64,000 nt of DNA from Flammeovirgaceae bacterium 311 (GTDB taxonomy: Bacteria; Bacteroidota; Bacteroidia; Cytophagales; Cyclobacteriaceae): contig CP004371.1 in the NCBI GenBank assembly GCA_000597885.1, forward strand, positions 3,178,501 to 3,242,500, given 5' to 3'. Positions 8,091 through 16,684 of the stretch are shown one piece after another. A model generated the notes under the pieces. The model was not told the origin of the DNA and searched no databases. It worked only from the letters and a program-made list of their open reading frames with translations. The position numbers were made by a program, and so were the translations under genes. The stretch's first letter is position 1. Every line of letters begins with the position of its first letter.

Positions 8091-9317
8091 TCATTCCACC
8101 CCATTTTCCTGTATAATTTCAGCTATTTTCTTACCAGCTTTTAGCAAAGACTGATTGGTGATCTTCGCATAAATCTGGGTAGTTTTTACATCGTTGTGTC
8201 CCAGCCATTTACTTACAATTTCAATGGGAACATCATTGGAAAGCAGTACAGTAGTAGCACAGGTATGACGGGCAATGTGATGCGTTAAGGGCTTATCAAT
8301 CCCTACCAGATCAGCAATCACCTTTAGATATGCATTTACTTTCTGGTTCGAAATTCGGGGCAGCACTTTGCCTGTAATCTTGCGCTCATCAGTATCATAT
8401 CGCTTGAATATCGCCACTGCAGGGGGCAAGAGCGGCACATTAACAGATTCGCCAGTCTTGTTCTGATAAAGCTGAAAACTGTAATTTCCCTCTTTGTCTT
8501 TCTGCACTTGTCTTGCCTGCATGTCAATGGCATCCTGGTAGCGCAATCCTGTATAAACGCTCCAAATGAAGATATCTCTTACCTTCTTTAGGCTGGCATT
8601 TCCGCCTAAGTCGTGCTTGATAAGTGACGACAGCTCTTGGGCAGTTAAATACTGACGATGAGTAGGTGCATTTTTTAACTGAAACCCGGCGTATGGATTT
8701 TTCACCAACAGCCCTTCTCTAACTGCCTGACTTAGAATAGCCCTGAATCGAGAGTGATGTTTATTTACCGAGTTACGTTTCAACTTACCTTCACCCTTGC
8801 CCACGGCCTTTTGCTGCAACAGGAAAGAGTCCAAATTTTGCAGAAAATTGTAGTCAATCTGATTGAGCAAAACATCCTCTCCATAGTTATGGTGAACCAG
8901 AAAAGAGTCCAGGTGATCAGAGAAATTATTGTAGCCCCAGATAGTACGCTGTGCATTTTCAGCATTCTGCTCTCTGACCTGGATGAATTTTTGGACATAC
9001 TCTTTCAGTAGGGTTCCTTTGGTTCCATCCTCACCTCTGATAAGCCGCTTGACTGCTTTAGCGGTAACATGCTTTTTATCCCGCTGCAGCTGGTCGATAA
9101 TGGTATGCACCTCATTCTCCTTATCAGATAGGCGCTTATTGAGGACGTTGTTGCCCTTTGTCCGTTGCAAGCCTTCTTCCCATAACTTTGGGTCCAGCTC
9201 AATGCCGGTGTATAGTTCCGTCTTCTCCCGGTTTACAATAATGCGCTGGTAAACCTTCGCTCTCTTTGAGCCTTCCACAGGCTTCAGGAAAAACTTATTG
9301 CTGTAGCTGACTGACAT
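8091..9317 (-). CDS. Tyrosine recombinase (island integrase)
   Basis: A 408-residue site-specific recombinase. It has an N-terminal arm-binding segment, a SAM-like core-binding domain (about 100-210) and a C-terminal catalytic domain with Arg259 in TGLRYQDA, Lys287, the HxxR pair His347/Arg350 in HIARHTCAT, His374 in LGHNDVKTT and nucleophile Tyr383 in QIYAKI. Full length and all catalytic residues are present. The order resembles phage-like and CTnDOT-type integrases of Bacteroidota. It begins about 150 bases from the 3' end of tRNA-Arg(CCU), the expected place for an integrase that uses a tRNA 3' end as its site. Confidence 0.93.
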   Translation of the reverse strand: MSVSYSNKFFLKPVEGSKRAKVYQRIIVNREKTELYTGIELDPKLWEEGLQRTKGNNVLNKRLSDKENEVHTIIDQLQRDKKHVTAKAVKRLIRGEDGTKGTLLKEYVQKFIQVREQNAENAQRTIWGYNNFSDHLDSFLVHHNYGEDVLLNQIDYNFLQNLDSFLLQQKAVGKGEGKLKRNSVNKHHSRFRAILSQAVREGLLVKNPYAGFQLKNAPTHRQYLTAQELSSLIKHDLGGNASLKKVRDIFIWSVYTGLRYQDAIDMQARQVQKDKEGNYSFQLYQNKTGESVNVPLLPPAVAIFKRYDTDERKITGKVLPRISNQKVNAYLKVIADLVGIDKPLTHHIARHTCATTVLLSNDVPIEIVSKWLGHNDVKTTQIYAKITNQSLLKAGKKIAEIIQENGVE

Positions 9318-9402
9318 ACTTGTTTCACTGTGCTATACCCAGTCCACCCCGGACTGAAACACATTTGAAACAAAGATAAAAAAATGGCGAATCTCCCAAA
9401 AG

Positions 9403-9439
9403 CAAAAACCTCCATAACAACATGCTATGAAGGTTTTTG
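9403..9439 (-). terminator. Hairpin terminator after tRNA-Arg
   Basis: On the minus strand CAAAAACCTTCATA pairs with TATGGAGGTTTTTG (one mismatch), and the T-rich end follows. It lies between the tRNA 3' end and the integrase start and should stop tRNA transcription. Confidence 0.6.
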
Positions 9440-9470
9440 GAAGTTGATGAAGCGCTCTGAAGGCGCTTAG

Positions 9471-9542
9471 TAGCCTCGACAGGAATCGAACCTGTATCAA
9501 AAGTTTAGGAAACTTCTATTCTATCCATTGAACTACGAGGCC
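9471..9542 (-). tRNA. tRNA-Arg (anticodon CCU)
   Basis: A complete cloverleaf can be folded: acceptor GGCCTCG with CGAGGCT, D stem GTTC/GAAT, anticodon stem GAAGT/ACTTT around loop TTCCTAA (anticodon CCT, reading AGG), T arm ACAGG-TTCGATT-CCTGT, discriminator A. The CCA end is not encoded. Its 3' end borders the mobile island, so part of it probably belongs to the attachment site; the tRNA itself is intact. Confidence 0.92.
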
Positions 9543-9573
9543 AGAAACTTCAGAGCTTAGAGCCCGGAAGTCG

Positions 9574-9606
9574 CAAATCTAAGTAATGCGTTCTTCTTCT
9601 GCAAAA
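9574..9606 (-). promoter_or_regulatory. Bacteroidota-type promoter for tRNA-Arg
   Basis: On the minus strand TTTTG (9606-9602) is followed after 20 bases by TAGATTTG (9581-9574), matching the TTTG-N19/20-TAnnTTTG pattern of the Bacteroidota housekeeping sigma factor. The tRNA begins 31 bases further. Confidence 0.7.
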
Positions 9607-9634
9607 AAGCCAGGCTCTTCTCAAAAGAAAACAC

Positions 9635-10855
9635 CTATTCCTCTTCACCATCTAAACTCCACTCCTCACCATCCATACTCCAGCTGCCTTCGTAAATCTG
9701 GGGCTGCAGGTAGTTGGGGTAAATCTCGTAATGCCGTTCCTTTACCTGCTCGTTTACTTTGCTCCGCAGGGACTCAATGTTCCGTTTCTCCAGTGCAGAA
9801 ATAAACACACGATCCACCACAGGTTGCTCGCTTTCTTCAGGTACGCCGGACTCCTGCAAATTCAGGCGCTCCTCTTCAGGCATGGCATCTACCTTGTTAT
9901 ATACCATGATCATGGGCTTGTCGCCGGCACCAATTTCTGCCAGGGTGCTGTTTACAATCTCTATCTGCTCATGGCTGGCAGGGTGGGAAATATCTACCAC
10001 ATGCAGCAGCAGATCGGCTTCACGGATCTCATCCAGCGTAGATTTAAAGCACTCTACCAGGGTGTGAGGCAGCTTGCGGATAAACCCTACCGTATCGGTT
10101 AACAGGAAGGGAATCTCGTTGATCACTACCTTGCGCACCGTAGAGTCTACCGTAGCAAACAGCTTGTTCTCGGCAAAAACATCTGACTTGGAAAGCAGGC
10201 GCATTAAGGTAGACTTGCCAACGTTGGTATAACCCACCAGGGCAACGCGTGCCAGCTGCTTGCGGCCTTTGCGCTGGGTCAGGCTCTGCTTCTCGATCTT
10301 ATCGAGCTTCTCGCGGAGAAATGCTATTTTATCGCGTACAATCCGGCGGTCAGTCTCCAGCTCTTTCTCACCAGGACCACGCATACCAATACCACCTTTT
10401 TGTTTGCTAAGGTGACTCCACATGCGGGTAAGCCTGGGCAATAAGTACTGGTACTGCGCCAGCTCTACCTGCGCTTTTGCCTGCGCAGTCTTGGCCCGGA
10501 TACTAAATATGTTCAGAATCAGGAGACTACGGTCTAAAATCTTACACTGCAATTCCTGCTCCAGGTTGCGCACCTGGGAAGGAGTTAGCTCATCATCAAA
10601 GATGACAATATCTGCTTCGTGCTCCTGCACAAAAGCTTTTATATCCTCCAGCTTACCCTTCCCTACAAAGGTTCGGGTATCTGGCCGGTCTAAGCGCTGG
10701 GTAAAGGTAGCCAGGGTCTGTACACCGGAGGTTTCCGCTAAAAAAGAGAGTTCCTCCAGGTATTCCTTGGCTTGCTCTGCCGATTGCCTGGGGGTTACCA
10801 GGGCTACCAGCACAGCTTTCTCTACCTTTGCAGCAGTTGAAATTGGTTCTATCAT
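9635..10855 (-). CDS. hflX: GTPase HflX
   Basis: A 406-residue ribosome-associated GTPase that splits stalled 70S ribosomes under stress. It has the N-terminal HflX domain (RTFVGKGKLEDIK, DDELTPSQVRNLE), the glycine-rich linker GGIGMRGPGEKELETDRR, and a G domain with GYTNVGKST (G1), DTVGFI (G3) and NKVD (G4). Length is normal for the family. The short acidic tail with a repeated SxDGEEW motif is not part of the conserved fold. It stands alone between the tRNA and the divergent polysaccharide genes. Confidence 0.95.
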   Translation of the reverse strand: MIEPISTAAKVEKAVLVALVTPRQSAEQAKEYLEELSFLAETSGVQTLATFTQRLDRPDTRTFVGKGKLEDIKAFVQEHEADIVIFDDELTPSQVRNLEQELQCKILDRSLLILNIFSIRAKTAQAKAQVELAQYQYLLPRLTRMWSHLSKQKGGIGMRGPGEKELETDRRIVRDKIAFLREKLDKIEKQSLTQRKGRKQLARVALVGYTNVGKSTLMRLLSKSDVFAENKLFATVDSTVRKVVINEIPFLLTDTVGFIRKLPHTLVECFKSTLDEIREADLLLHVVDISHPASHEQIEIVNSTLAEIGAGDKPMIMVYNKVDAMPEEERLNLQESGVPEESEQPVVDRVFISALEKRNIESLRSKVNEQVKERHYEIYPNYLQPQIYEGSWSMDGEEWSLDGEEE

Positions 10856-10966
10856 TAAATGTTATTTTCGTAATATTAAGCTAATAAAAACGTTAGTGCC
10901 AGCCGGCAAGTTCCTATCTTTCCACAATTTACAGTACAGGATAGCATAAATTGAAAGCTTCTTTTA

Positions 10967-10974
10967 TATTTTTG
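10967..10974 (+). promoter_or_regulatory. Possible -7 element TATTTTTG
   Basis: This matches TAnnTTTG about 65 bases upstream of the glycosyltransferase start, but the only nearby upstream TTG (10951) is spaced 13 bases away instead of 19-21. It could drive the polysaccharide genes. Confidence 0.3.
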
Positions 10975-11038
10975 CAGATACTGTATAATAAAAGCAGGCC
11001 CAACGGATGCAGCACTACCTGAAGAGTCTGCTCTACCT

Positions 11039-12148
11039 ATGAAGAAAGTTGCTATCGTCATCAATACCTCCTGGAACATCTTTAATTTTCGAATGAGCCT
11101 GGTAAAAGCCCTGCAGGATGAGGGGATGGAGGTATATGCTATTGCTCCGGAAGATAAATACTCACACCGCCTTACCGAAAAGGGATGTCATTATGTGCCG
11201 GTAGCCATGCAAAGCAGTGGCGCTAATCCTCTTCATGAAGCCGGTGTATTTTACAACCTCTACCAGGCTTATAAGCAGGTGCAGCCCGATGTGATCCTGC
11301 ACTACACCATCAAACCTAATTTATACGGCACTGTTGCTGCCCATTTACTGGGCATCCCCTGTATTAATAATGTGAGTGGACTGGGTACTGCTTTTCTAAG
11401 CAACTCCATGGTTGCCAAAGTTGCCCGCAGGCTGTACCGGGTTGCCTTCCGCTTTCCTAACAAGGTGTTTTTCCAGAATGCTGACGACCGCAACCTCTTC
11501 CTGAAATTTGGTATTGTAGCCCCTGAAATAACTGCAGTAATTCCCGGATCAGGCATCGATACCGTACGTTTTTCACCTAATGGTCAGCACGTTAACAAAG
11601 AATTTACGTTCCTGGTGATCTCCAGGCTGCTGTACGACAAAGGCCTGCTGGAGTATGCCGATGCTGTACGACTGTTAAAGCAAAAGGGAATCAGGGCAAA
11701 GTTTCAGCTTCTCGGCGCTGCCGACCCCGGTCACAGAAGGGGCATTCCGCTGGAGACCCTAAATGAGTGGATAGACGAAAAGCTCATTGATTATTTGGGC
11801 ACTACAGATGATGTTCTGCCTCTTATTCATAAGGCTGATTGTGTGGTACTCCCCTCCTACCGGGAAGGAACACCGCGCACCCTGCTGGAAGCTGCCAGCG
11901 CCGCCAAGCCTATTGTGGCTACCGATGTAGCAGGTTGTAACAACGTAGTTACTGATGGGTACAATGGTTTTCTGTGCAAACACCACGATGCTGAAGATCT
12001 TGCAGACAAAATGCTGAAGATGTATGAACTGGATGACGAACAGCGCAAAACGCTGGCACAAAACAGCCGCCGCACCGCAGTAGACAGATTTGATGAAAAG
12101 ATCGTAATCAGACATTACATGGACGCTATTCGTGAAATCAATCCCTGA
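11039..12148 (+). CDS. GT4-family glycosyltransferase (GT-B fold)
   Basis: A 369-residue sugar transferase for polysaccharide assembly. The N-terminal Rossmann half starts MKKVAIVINTSWN; the hinge and donor site read FLVISRLLYDKGLLEY; the C-terminal half has the GT4 EX7E element in SYREGTPRTLLEAAS. No membrane segment, so it acts at the inner leaflet on a lipid-linked acceptor. It is followed by rfbC and the export genes on the same strand. The sugar and linkage cannot be read from the sequence. Confidence 0.88.
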   Translation: MKKVAIVINTSWNIFNFRMSLVKALQDEGMEVYAIAPEDKYSHRLTEKGCHYVPVAMQSSGANPLHEAGVFYNLYQAYKQVQPDVILHYTIKPNLYGTVAAHLLGIPCINNVSGLGTAFLSNSMVAKVARRLYRVAFRFPNKVFFQNADDRNLFLKFGIVAPEITAVIPGSGIDTVRFSPNGQHVNKEFTFLVISRLLYDKGLLEYADAVRLLKQKGIRAKFQLLGAADPGHRRGIPLETLNEWIDEKLIDYLGTTDDVLPLIHKADCVVLPSYREGTPRTLLEAASAAKPIVATDVAGCNNVVTDGYNGFLCKHHDAEDLADKMLKMYELDDEQRKTLAQNSRRTAVDRFDEKIVIRHYMDAIREINP

Positions 12149-12210
12149 ATTTTGAATAAACAAGCAACTCTTTTTAATTAGCAGATTAACACCTATAGCT
12201 ATAGTATAGT

Positions 12211-12756
12211 ATGCGCGCAGTATTAACCCCGATAGAAGGATTAGTCGAAATATACCCTAAAGTGCTCTTTGACGACAGGGGTTTCTTTTTTGAATCCTTT
12301 CACCAGAAAAAGCTGAAAGAGTTTGGCGTAAAGGACCTGTTCCTGCAGGACAACCAGTCTTTCTCTAAAAAAGGGGTATTGCGGGGCATACATTTTCAGA
12401 AAGGCGCCAGCCAGCAAAGCAAGCTCGTCAGGGTAATAAAAGGAAAAGTGCTGGATGTTGCAGTAGACCTAAGACCCAATTCGCCAACCTTTGGCAAGTA
12501 CCACAGCACTATCCTGGACGACCAGGAGCACAAGCAGTTTTACATGCCCGAGGGCTTCGGCCATGGCTTTCTGGCCCTGGAAGATACCATACTACTTTAT
12601 AAATGTAACGACTATTACAGTCCGGCTGATGAAGGCGGCATCATCTGGAACGATCCACAGCTCAACATCGACTGGGGAGCCGAAGCGCCTGTCATTTCAG
12701 ATAAAGACCTGAAACTGCCTACTTTTAAAGAGTTCACTGATCAGCTGCAGCTTTGA
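12211..12756 (+). CDS. rfbC: dTDP-4-dehydrorhamnose 3,5-epimerase
   Basis: A 181-residue cupin enzyme that epimerises dTDP-4-keto-6-deoxyglucose at C3 and C5 in dTDP-L-rhamnose synthesis. Diagnostic segments are FDDRGFFFESF near residue 20, the catalytic His in LRGIHFQ, KVLDVAVDLRPNSPTFGKY and MPEGFGHGFLAL with the second conserved His. Length is typical. The other three rhamnose genes (rfbA, B, D) are not here, so they must lie elsewhere. Its stop overlaps the TTG start of the exporter gene (TTGA). Confidence 0.93.
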   Translation: MRAVLTPIEGLVEIYPKVLFDDRGFFFESFHQKKLKEFGVKDLFLQDNQSFSKKGVLRGIHFQKGASQQSKLVRVIKGKVLDVAVDLRPNSPTFGKYHSTILDDQEHKQFYMPEGFGHGFLALEDTILLYKCNDYYSPADEGGIIWNDPQLNIDWGAEAPVISDKDLKLPTFKEFTDQLQL

Positions 12757-13544
12757 GACCATCCATAATTCATATTGTTCCCCTTCTTCTGATCCTGTTC
12801 AGTAGCTGCAGAGTCTATAAACAGGACATCATGTTTCAAATGACAGGGGATGACTACGCCCGGCTGAAAGGTGAAATGATAGAGGCTGAACGCACCTATA
12901 CCATTCAACCTAACGACCTGCTGGAGATAGATGTCTACACCAATAAAGGTGAACGCATCATCGATCCTGATTTTGAGCTGGCCAGAGAGCTTGGCGGAGG
13001 CAATATGCAGCAGCAACGGATGCGACAGCAGCCTCAGTACCTGGTGCAGCCCAATGGCGAGGTTGTTCTGCCCATGGTTGGGAACACAGCACTGGCCGGG
13101 TACAGCTTAAGGCAGGCCGATAGTGTGCTGGCCCTTGCCTTCAGTAGTTTTTACAAAAGTCCTTTTGTATTTACCCGCTATGTCAACAAACGGATTGTTG
13201 TGCTTGGCTCTACAGGCGGGCAGGTAATTCCGCTTACCAACCAGAACATGAATTTGCTGGAGGTAATTGCGCTGGCAGGTGGTATCAGCAGAGATGGAAA
13301 AGCGCATAACATCCGTTTAATAAGAGGTGATCTAAACAATCCGCATGTGCAGCTTATCGATCTTACAACAATAGAAGGGATGCGGCAGGCTTCTTTACAG
13401 GTGCAGTCTGGCGATATTGTTTATATTGAACCCATCAGAAGGCTGTTGCCGGAAACTATTCGGGATGTTGCTCCTGTTCTGGGTCTGATCTCCAATGTGA
13501 TCGGTTTAACACTCGTGATTATAAGCCTTAGCAACAACAATTAG
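12753..13544 (+). CDS. Wza-like polysaccharide export lipoprotein
   Basis: A 263-residue outer-membrane export protein. TTG at 12753 overlaps the rfbC stop and gives a signal peptide ending in the lipobox LFSSC. The Poly_export domain follows (YTIQPNDLLEIDVY, near residue 50; VQPNGEVVLPMVGN), then an SLBB-like domain (VVLGSTGGQVIP, NLLEVIALAGG), and the C-terminus is a hydrophobic segment (VLGLISNVIGLTLVIISL) that could cross the outer membrane as in Wza. It pairs with the tyrosine kinase downstream. Confidence 0.9.
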   Translation: MRPSIIHIVPLLLILFSSCRVYKQDIMFQMTGDDYARLKGEMIEAERTYTIQPNDLLEIDVYTNKGERIIDPDFELARELGGGNMQQQRMRQQPQYLVQPNGEVVLPMVGNTALAGYSLRQADSVLALAFSSFYKSPFVFTRYVNKRIVVLGSTGGQVIPLTNQNMNLLEVIALAGGISRDGKAHNIRLIRGDLNNPHVQLIDLTTIEGMRQASLQVQSGDIVYIEPIRRLLPETIRDVAPVLGLISNVIGLTLVIISLSNNN

Positions 13545-13568
13545 CTATCTGTAGCAGGAGGAGGAATT

Positions 13569-15929
13569 TTGAAAGAAGATACTACATATGTTGAATACAC
13601 AGATGCTCCGGATGAACAGCCTGAAGGAGGTCCGCTTCAAAGTATTGACTTTGACAAGCTATTTAGTGTCTTAAAAAAGAGCCTGCCCATTATTGTTGTG
13701 ATCTTTTTGGTCTGCAACATGGGCGCTTATCTATACATACGCTATACCAAACCTCTTTTCCAGTCAAATTCCGAACTACAGCTTACCGAAAACAAACCGG
13801 CAGCCAGCTTTGGTTTTGTTGATTCCGACAAGGCTACCATGGAGGGCATGTCTAGCGAGATAGAGCTCATCAAGTCAAAGCTGTTTCTGAACAAGGTATT
13901 GTCGGCCCTGGACCTGGATGTAAGCTACTTTACACAGGGTAAAATACTGGACGATGAGAAATATCGTTCTGCCCCTTTTAAAGTAGACTACCTGCTTAAG
14001 GATGAGCGATTCTTTAATCAGAAAATCTATGTTAACATCCACGATCTTCAGGAGTACACCCTTAGCTATTTCCAGGGCGAAAATGAAGTAAGCAATCGCT
14101 ACCGCTTTGGACAGGCTGTAGAAACAGGCTCCTTCAACCTGACGCTCACGCTTCTTGAGGGCACCACCGGCGATGCCATTAACAGTAACTACTACTTTAT
14201 CATCAACAGCGATCAGTCACTGATCGATTATCTGAGTACTAACTTAACGGTTACGATACTCAATCCAAATGCCAAAACCATCAAAATCTCTTTAACTGAT
14301 TATAACCCTTATAAAGCAAGGGTAGTGGTAGATGCGGTAAGTAACATGTATCTTACCTATAAAGAGGAAGAGCAAATCAAGGCGAATAATCAGAAAATTG
14401 CTTTTCTGAATACGCTGGTGGAAGATGCTGAAAGTAAGCTGGAAGGCTACGAAACTTATTTCGAAGATTTCACCATCAGCCAGCGAACCACCAACCTGAA
14501 CAAGGATATCAGCAACACCATTCTGCTGCTGGAAAGTGTAGACAGCCAGCGGGTGGCCACACGCCGCCAGCTGAACAACCTCACCAACCTCTCCTCCCGC
14601 ATTAAATCAGAAGATACTTATTTCGCACAGTCCCTGGTAAACCGGGCAGGCGATGATTTCCCGGCTGATATTAAAACTTTGCTGGATCAGCTGAACAAAC
14701 TGATCTCTGAAAAAGAAGTACTGCTGGAGCATTACAATGAGAATACTCAGGCGGCTCAGATGAAGATCAAGCAGGTTTCCATGATCAAGGAAGATTTACT
14801 TGCGGCCCTTCAGCTATACGAAAGCGACCTTAGGAAACAGGTAGATGACCTGCAGTTCCGGCACAGGGAGTTACTCAGCAGCTTTGTACAACTACCTTCC
14901 AAAGGAACAGAATTCAGCAAATCGCAAAGAGACTATAACCAGCTGCTGGAGGTATTGCTGAACCTGCAAAGCAAAAAAATAGAATTCGAGATTGCCAACG
15001 CCGGTTCAACCACCGATTATAAGATTCTTTCTTCGGCCAGCATGCCGGGAGCCCCTATTTCTCCTGATAAATATTTGTTCCATGGCATTGGTTTAGCCGC
15101 AGGGCTCATGCTAAGCTTGCTGTTTGTTGGCGGGCGTTATATGCTCGATAACAAAGTGAATGGTGTGGCTGAGGTGGAGCGCCTGGCCAATGTGCCGGTG
15201 TTAGGGGCCGTACCTTTAACACTTAGTAAGCTGGCCACTGCCCGCATGGTGATTACCGATAACCCTAAATCTGCCTTTAGCGAATCCATGCGTGCCATCA
15301 GAACCAATATGGAGTTCCTGGGGGCCCGCCAGAATAACCGCATTATATCGGTAACCTCCACGATAAGTGGTGAGGGTAAAACCTTTATTGCCACAAATCT
15401 TGCCGGCATTATTGCTTTATCTAAAAAGAGGGTAATTGTGCTGGACCTTGACATGCGCAAACCTAAGGTTCACCTGGCTTTCGAAGGCGAAAATGCCTCT
15501 GCCGGCCTAAGCACTATCCTGATTGGCAGACACAGCCTGGAGGAGAGCATACGCAAAACTTCTATCCCTAATTTAGACTATATTCCTGCAGGGCCAACCC
15601 CGCCAAACCCTTCGGAATTGGTTATGAACGGTGATTTTGATGCGCTGCTGTTAAGATTAAAGGACCTATACGATGTAATTGTAATGGATACGCCGCCTGT
15701 AGGTTTGGTGACAGATGGTATTCTGATTATGAAGAAGGCCGACCTGCCACTCTACGTGTTCAAAGCAAATTATTCTCGTAAGCTGTACTTTAAAACCCTC
15801 AACAGGTTGGCAACTGTTAACCAGTTTAATAACTTAGCGGTAATTCTGAACGGCGTGAGCCGAAACAAAGGCTATGGATATGGATATGGCTACGGCTATG
15901 GCGATACCGGGGGCTATTACGAAGAATAA
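13569..15929 (+). CDS. Wzc-like polysaccharide co-polymerase / BY-kinase
   Basis: A 786-residue inner-membrane autokinase controlling polysaccharide chain length and export. The start is TTG 13569, preceded by a strong Shine-Dalgarno AGGAGGAGG, unusual for Bacteroidota. Order: first membrane segment near residues 38-58 (IIVVIFLVCNMGAYLYI), a long periplasmic coiled-coil Wzz domain, a second membrane segment near 500, then the kinase with Walker A ISGEGKTF (about residue 597), Walker A' VIVLDLDMRKPK and Walker B VIVMDTPP. The C-terminus is a Tyr/Gly tail (GYGYGYGYGYGDTGGYYEE) that supplies autophosphorylation sites. Its phosphatase is encoded next. Confidence 0.93.
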   Translation: MKEDTTYVEYTDAPDEQPEGGPLQSIDFDKLFSVLKKSLPIIVVIFLVCNMGAYLYIRYTKPLFQSNSELQLTENKPAASFGFVDSDKATMEGMSSEIELIKSKLFLNKVLSALDLDVSYFTQGKILDDEKYRSAPFKVDYLLKDERFFNQKIYVNIHDLQEYTLSYFQGENEVSNRYRFGQAVETGSFNLTLTLLEGTTGDAINSNYYFIINSDQSLIDYLSTNLTVTILNPNAKTIKISLTDYNPYKARVVVDAVSNMYLTYKEEEQIKANNQKIAFLNTLVEDAESKLEGYETYFEDFTISQRTTNLNKDISNTILLLESVDSQRVATRRQLNNLTNLSSRIKSEDTYFAQSLVNRAGDDFPADIKTLLDQLNKLISEKEVLLEHYNENTQAAQMKIKQVSMIKEDLLAALQLYESDLRKQVDDLQFRHRELLSSFVQLPSKGTEFSKSQRDYNQLLEVLLNLQSKKIEFEIANAGSTTDYKILSSASMPGAPISPDKYLFHGIGLAAGLMLSLLFVGGRYMLDNKVNGVAEVERLANVPVLGAVPLTLSKLATARMVITDNPKSAFSESMRAIRTNMEFLGARQNNRIISVTSTISGEGKTFIATNLAGIIALSKKRVIVLDLDMRKPKVHLAFEGENASAGLSTILIGRHSLEESIRKTSIPNLDYIPAGPTPPNPSELVMNGDFDALLLRLKDLYDVIVMDTPPVGLVTDGILIMKKADLPLYVFKANYSRKLYFKTLNRLATVNQFNNLAVILNGVSRNKGYGYGYGYGYGDTGGYYEE

Positions 15930-15943
15930 GATCAGCAATTACC

Positions 15944-16684
15944 TTGTTCAATCTCTTTAAAAAACATCATAAGCACACCAATGTGCTGCCGCTGCAGGCA
16001 GACATCCACTCGCATTTGCTTCCGGGACTGGATGATGGCGTACAAAGCGTAGAGGAATCTGTACAGTTGTTGCGCGGGTTTAGTGAGCTGGGCTACAAAC
16101 ACCTGGTAATCACACCGCATATTTTAAGCGACTTTTACCCAAATACTCCAAACGGCATTAAAAAACAGCTGAATGCCATAAGGGCTGCAGCTGAAAAAGA
16201 AGGACTGGAGCTCAGGCTGGAGGCCGCTGCAGAATATTACCTCGATGAGGTTTTCTTTAAAAGCCTGGAGGCCGACGAAGACTTGCTCAGCTTTGGAGAT
16301 AAATACATACTCTTCGAAACTGGTTTTGTAAATCAGCCGGCAATCTTGTTTGATGCTATCTTTAAGATGAAGGCCAGGGGCTTTCAACCAATTTTAGCCC
16401 ACCCCGAGCGTTATGAGTACATGTACCATAATTATGAGCTGGCCCAGGAACTGATAGACAGGGGTGCTTTGCTGCAGCTTAACCTTAATTCAATTTCCGG
16501 CTATTATTCTGTTCCCGCCCGGAAGGTAAGTGAGTGGCTGATAGACAAGAAAATGATCCATTTTGTTGGCACCGACTGCCACAACCAAAAGCATTTTAAC
16601 CTGCTGAAAGAATCAATCAAATTGCCTTATTTTGACAAGCTGCTCAAGCTGGACTTGTTAAATAACACCCTGCTGGAGGCATGA
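15944..16684 (+). CDS. PHP-family tyrosine-protein phosphatase (CpsB/YwqE type)
   Basis: A 246-residue metal-dependent phosphatase expected to dephosphorylate the adjacent kinase. PHP motifs: DIHSHLLPGLDDG (residues 19-31), ITPHIL, a conserved Glu region AAEYYLDE, ILAHPERY and GTDCHN near the end, which together bind the metal cluster. The start is TTG 15944, since no ATG gives the first motif; it begins 15 bases after the kinase stop. The stop overlaps the next ATG (ATGA). Confidence 0.9.
   Translation: MFNLFKKHHKHTNVLPLQADIHSHLLPGLDDGVQSVEESVQLLRGFSELGYKHLVITPHILSDFYPNTPNGIKKQLNAIRAAAEKEGLELRLEAAAEYYLDEVFFKSLEADEDLLSFGDKYILFETGFVNQPAILFDAIFKMKARGFQPILAHPERYEYMYHNYELAQELIDRGALLQLNLNSISGYYSVPARKVSEWLIDKKMIHFVGTDCHNQKHFNLLKESIKLPYFDKLLKLDLLNNTLLEA

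Noticed and set aside
7897-8094. A 65-residue minus-strand frame between the HTH and integrase genes
   Set aside because: It is full of Phe/Asn/Lys from A/T-rich sequence, covers two inverted repeats, overlaps the integrase end and has no recognisable feature; non-coding is more likely.
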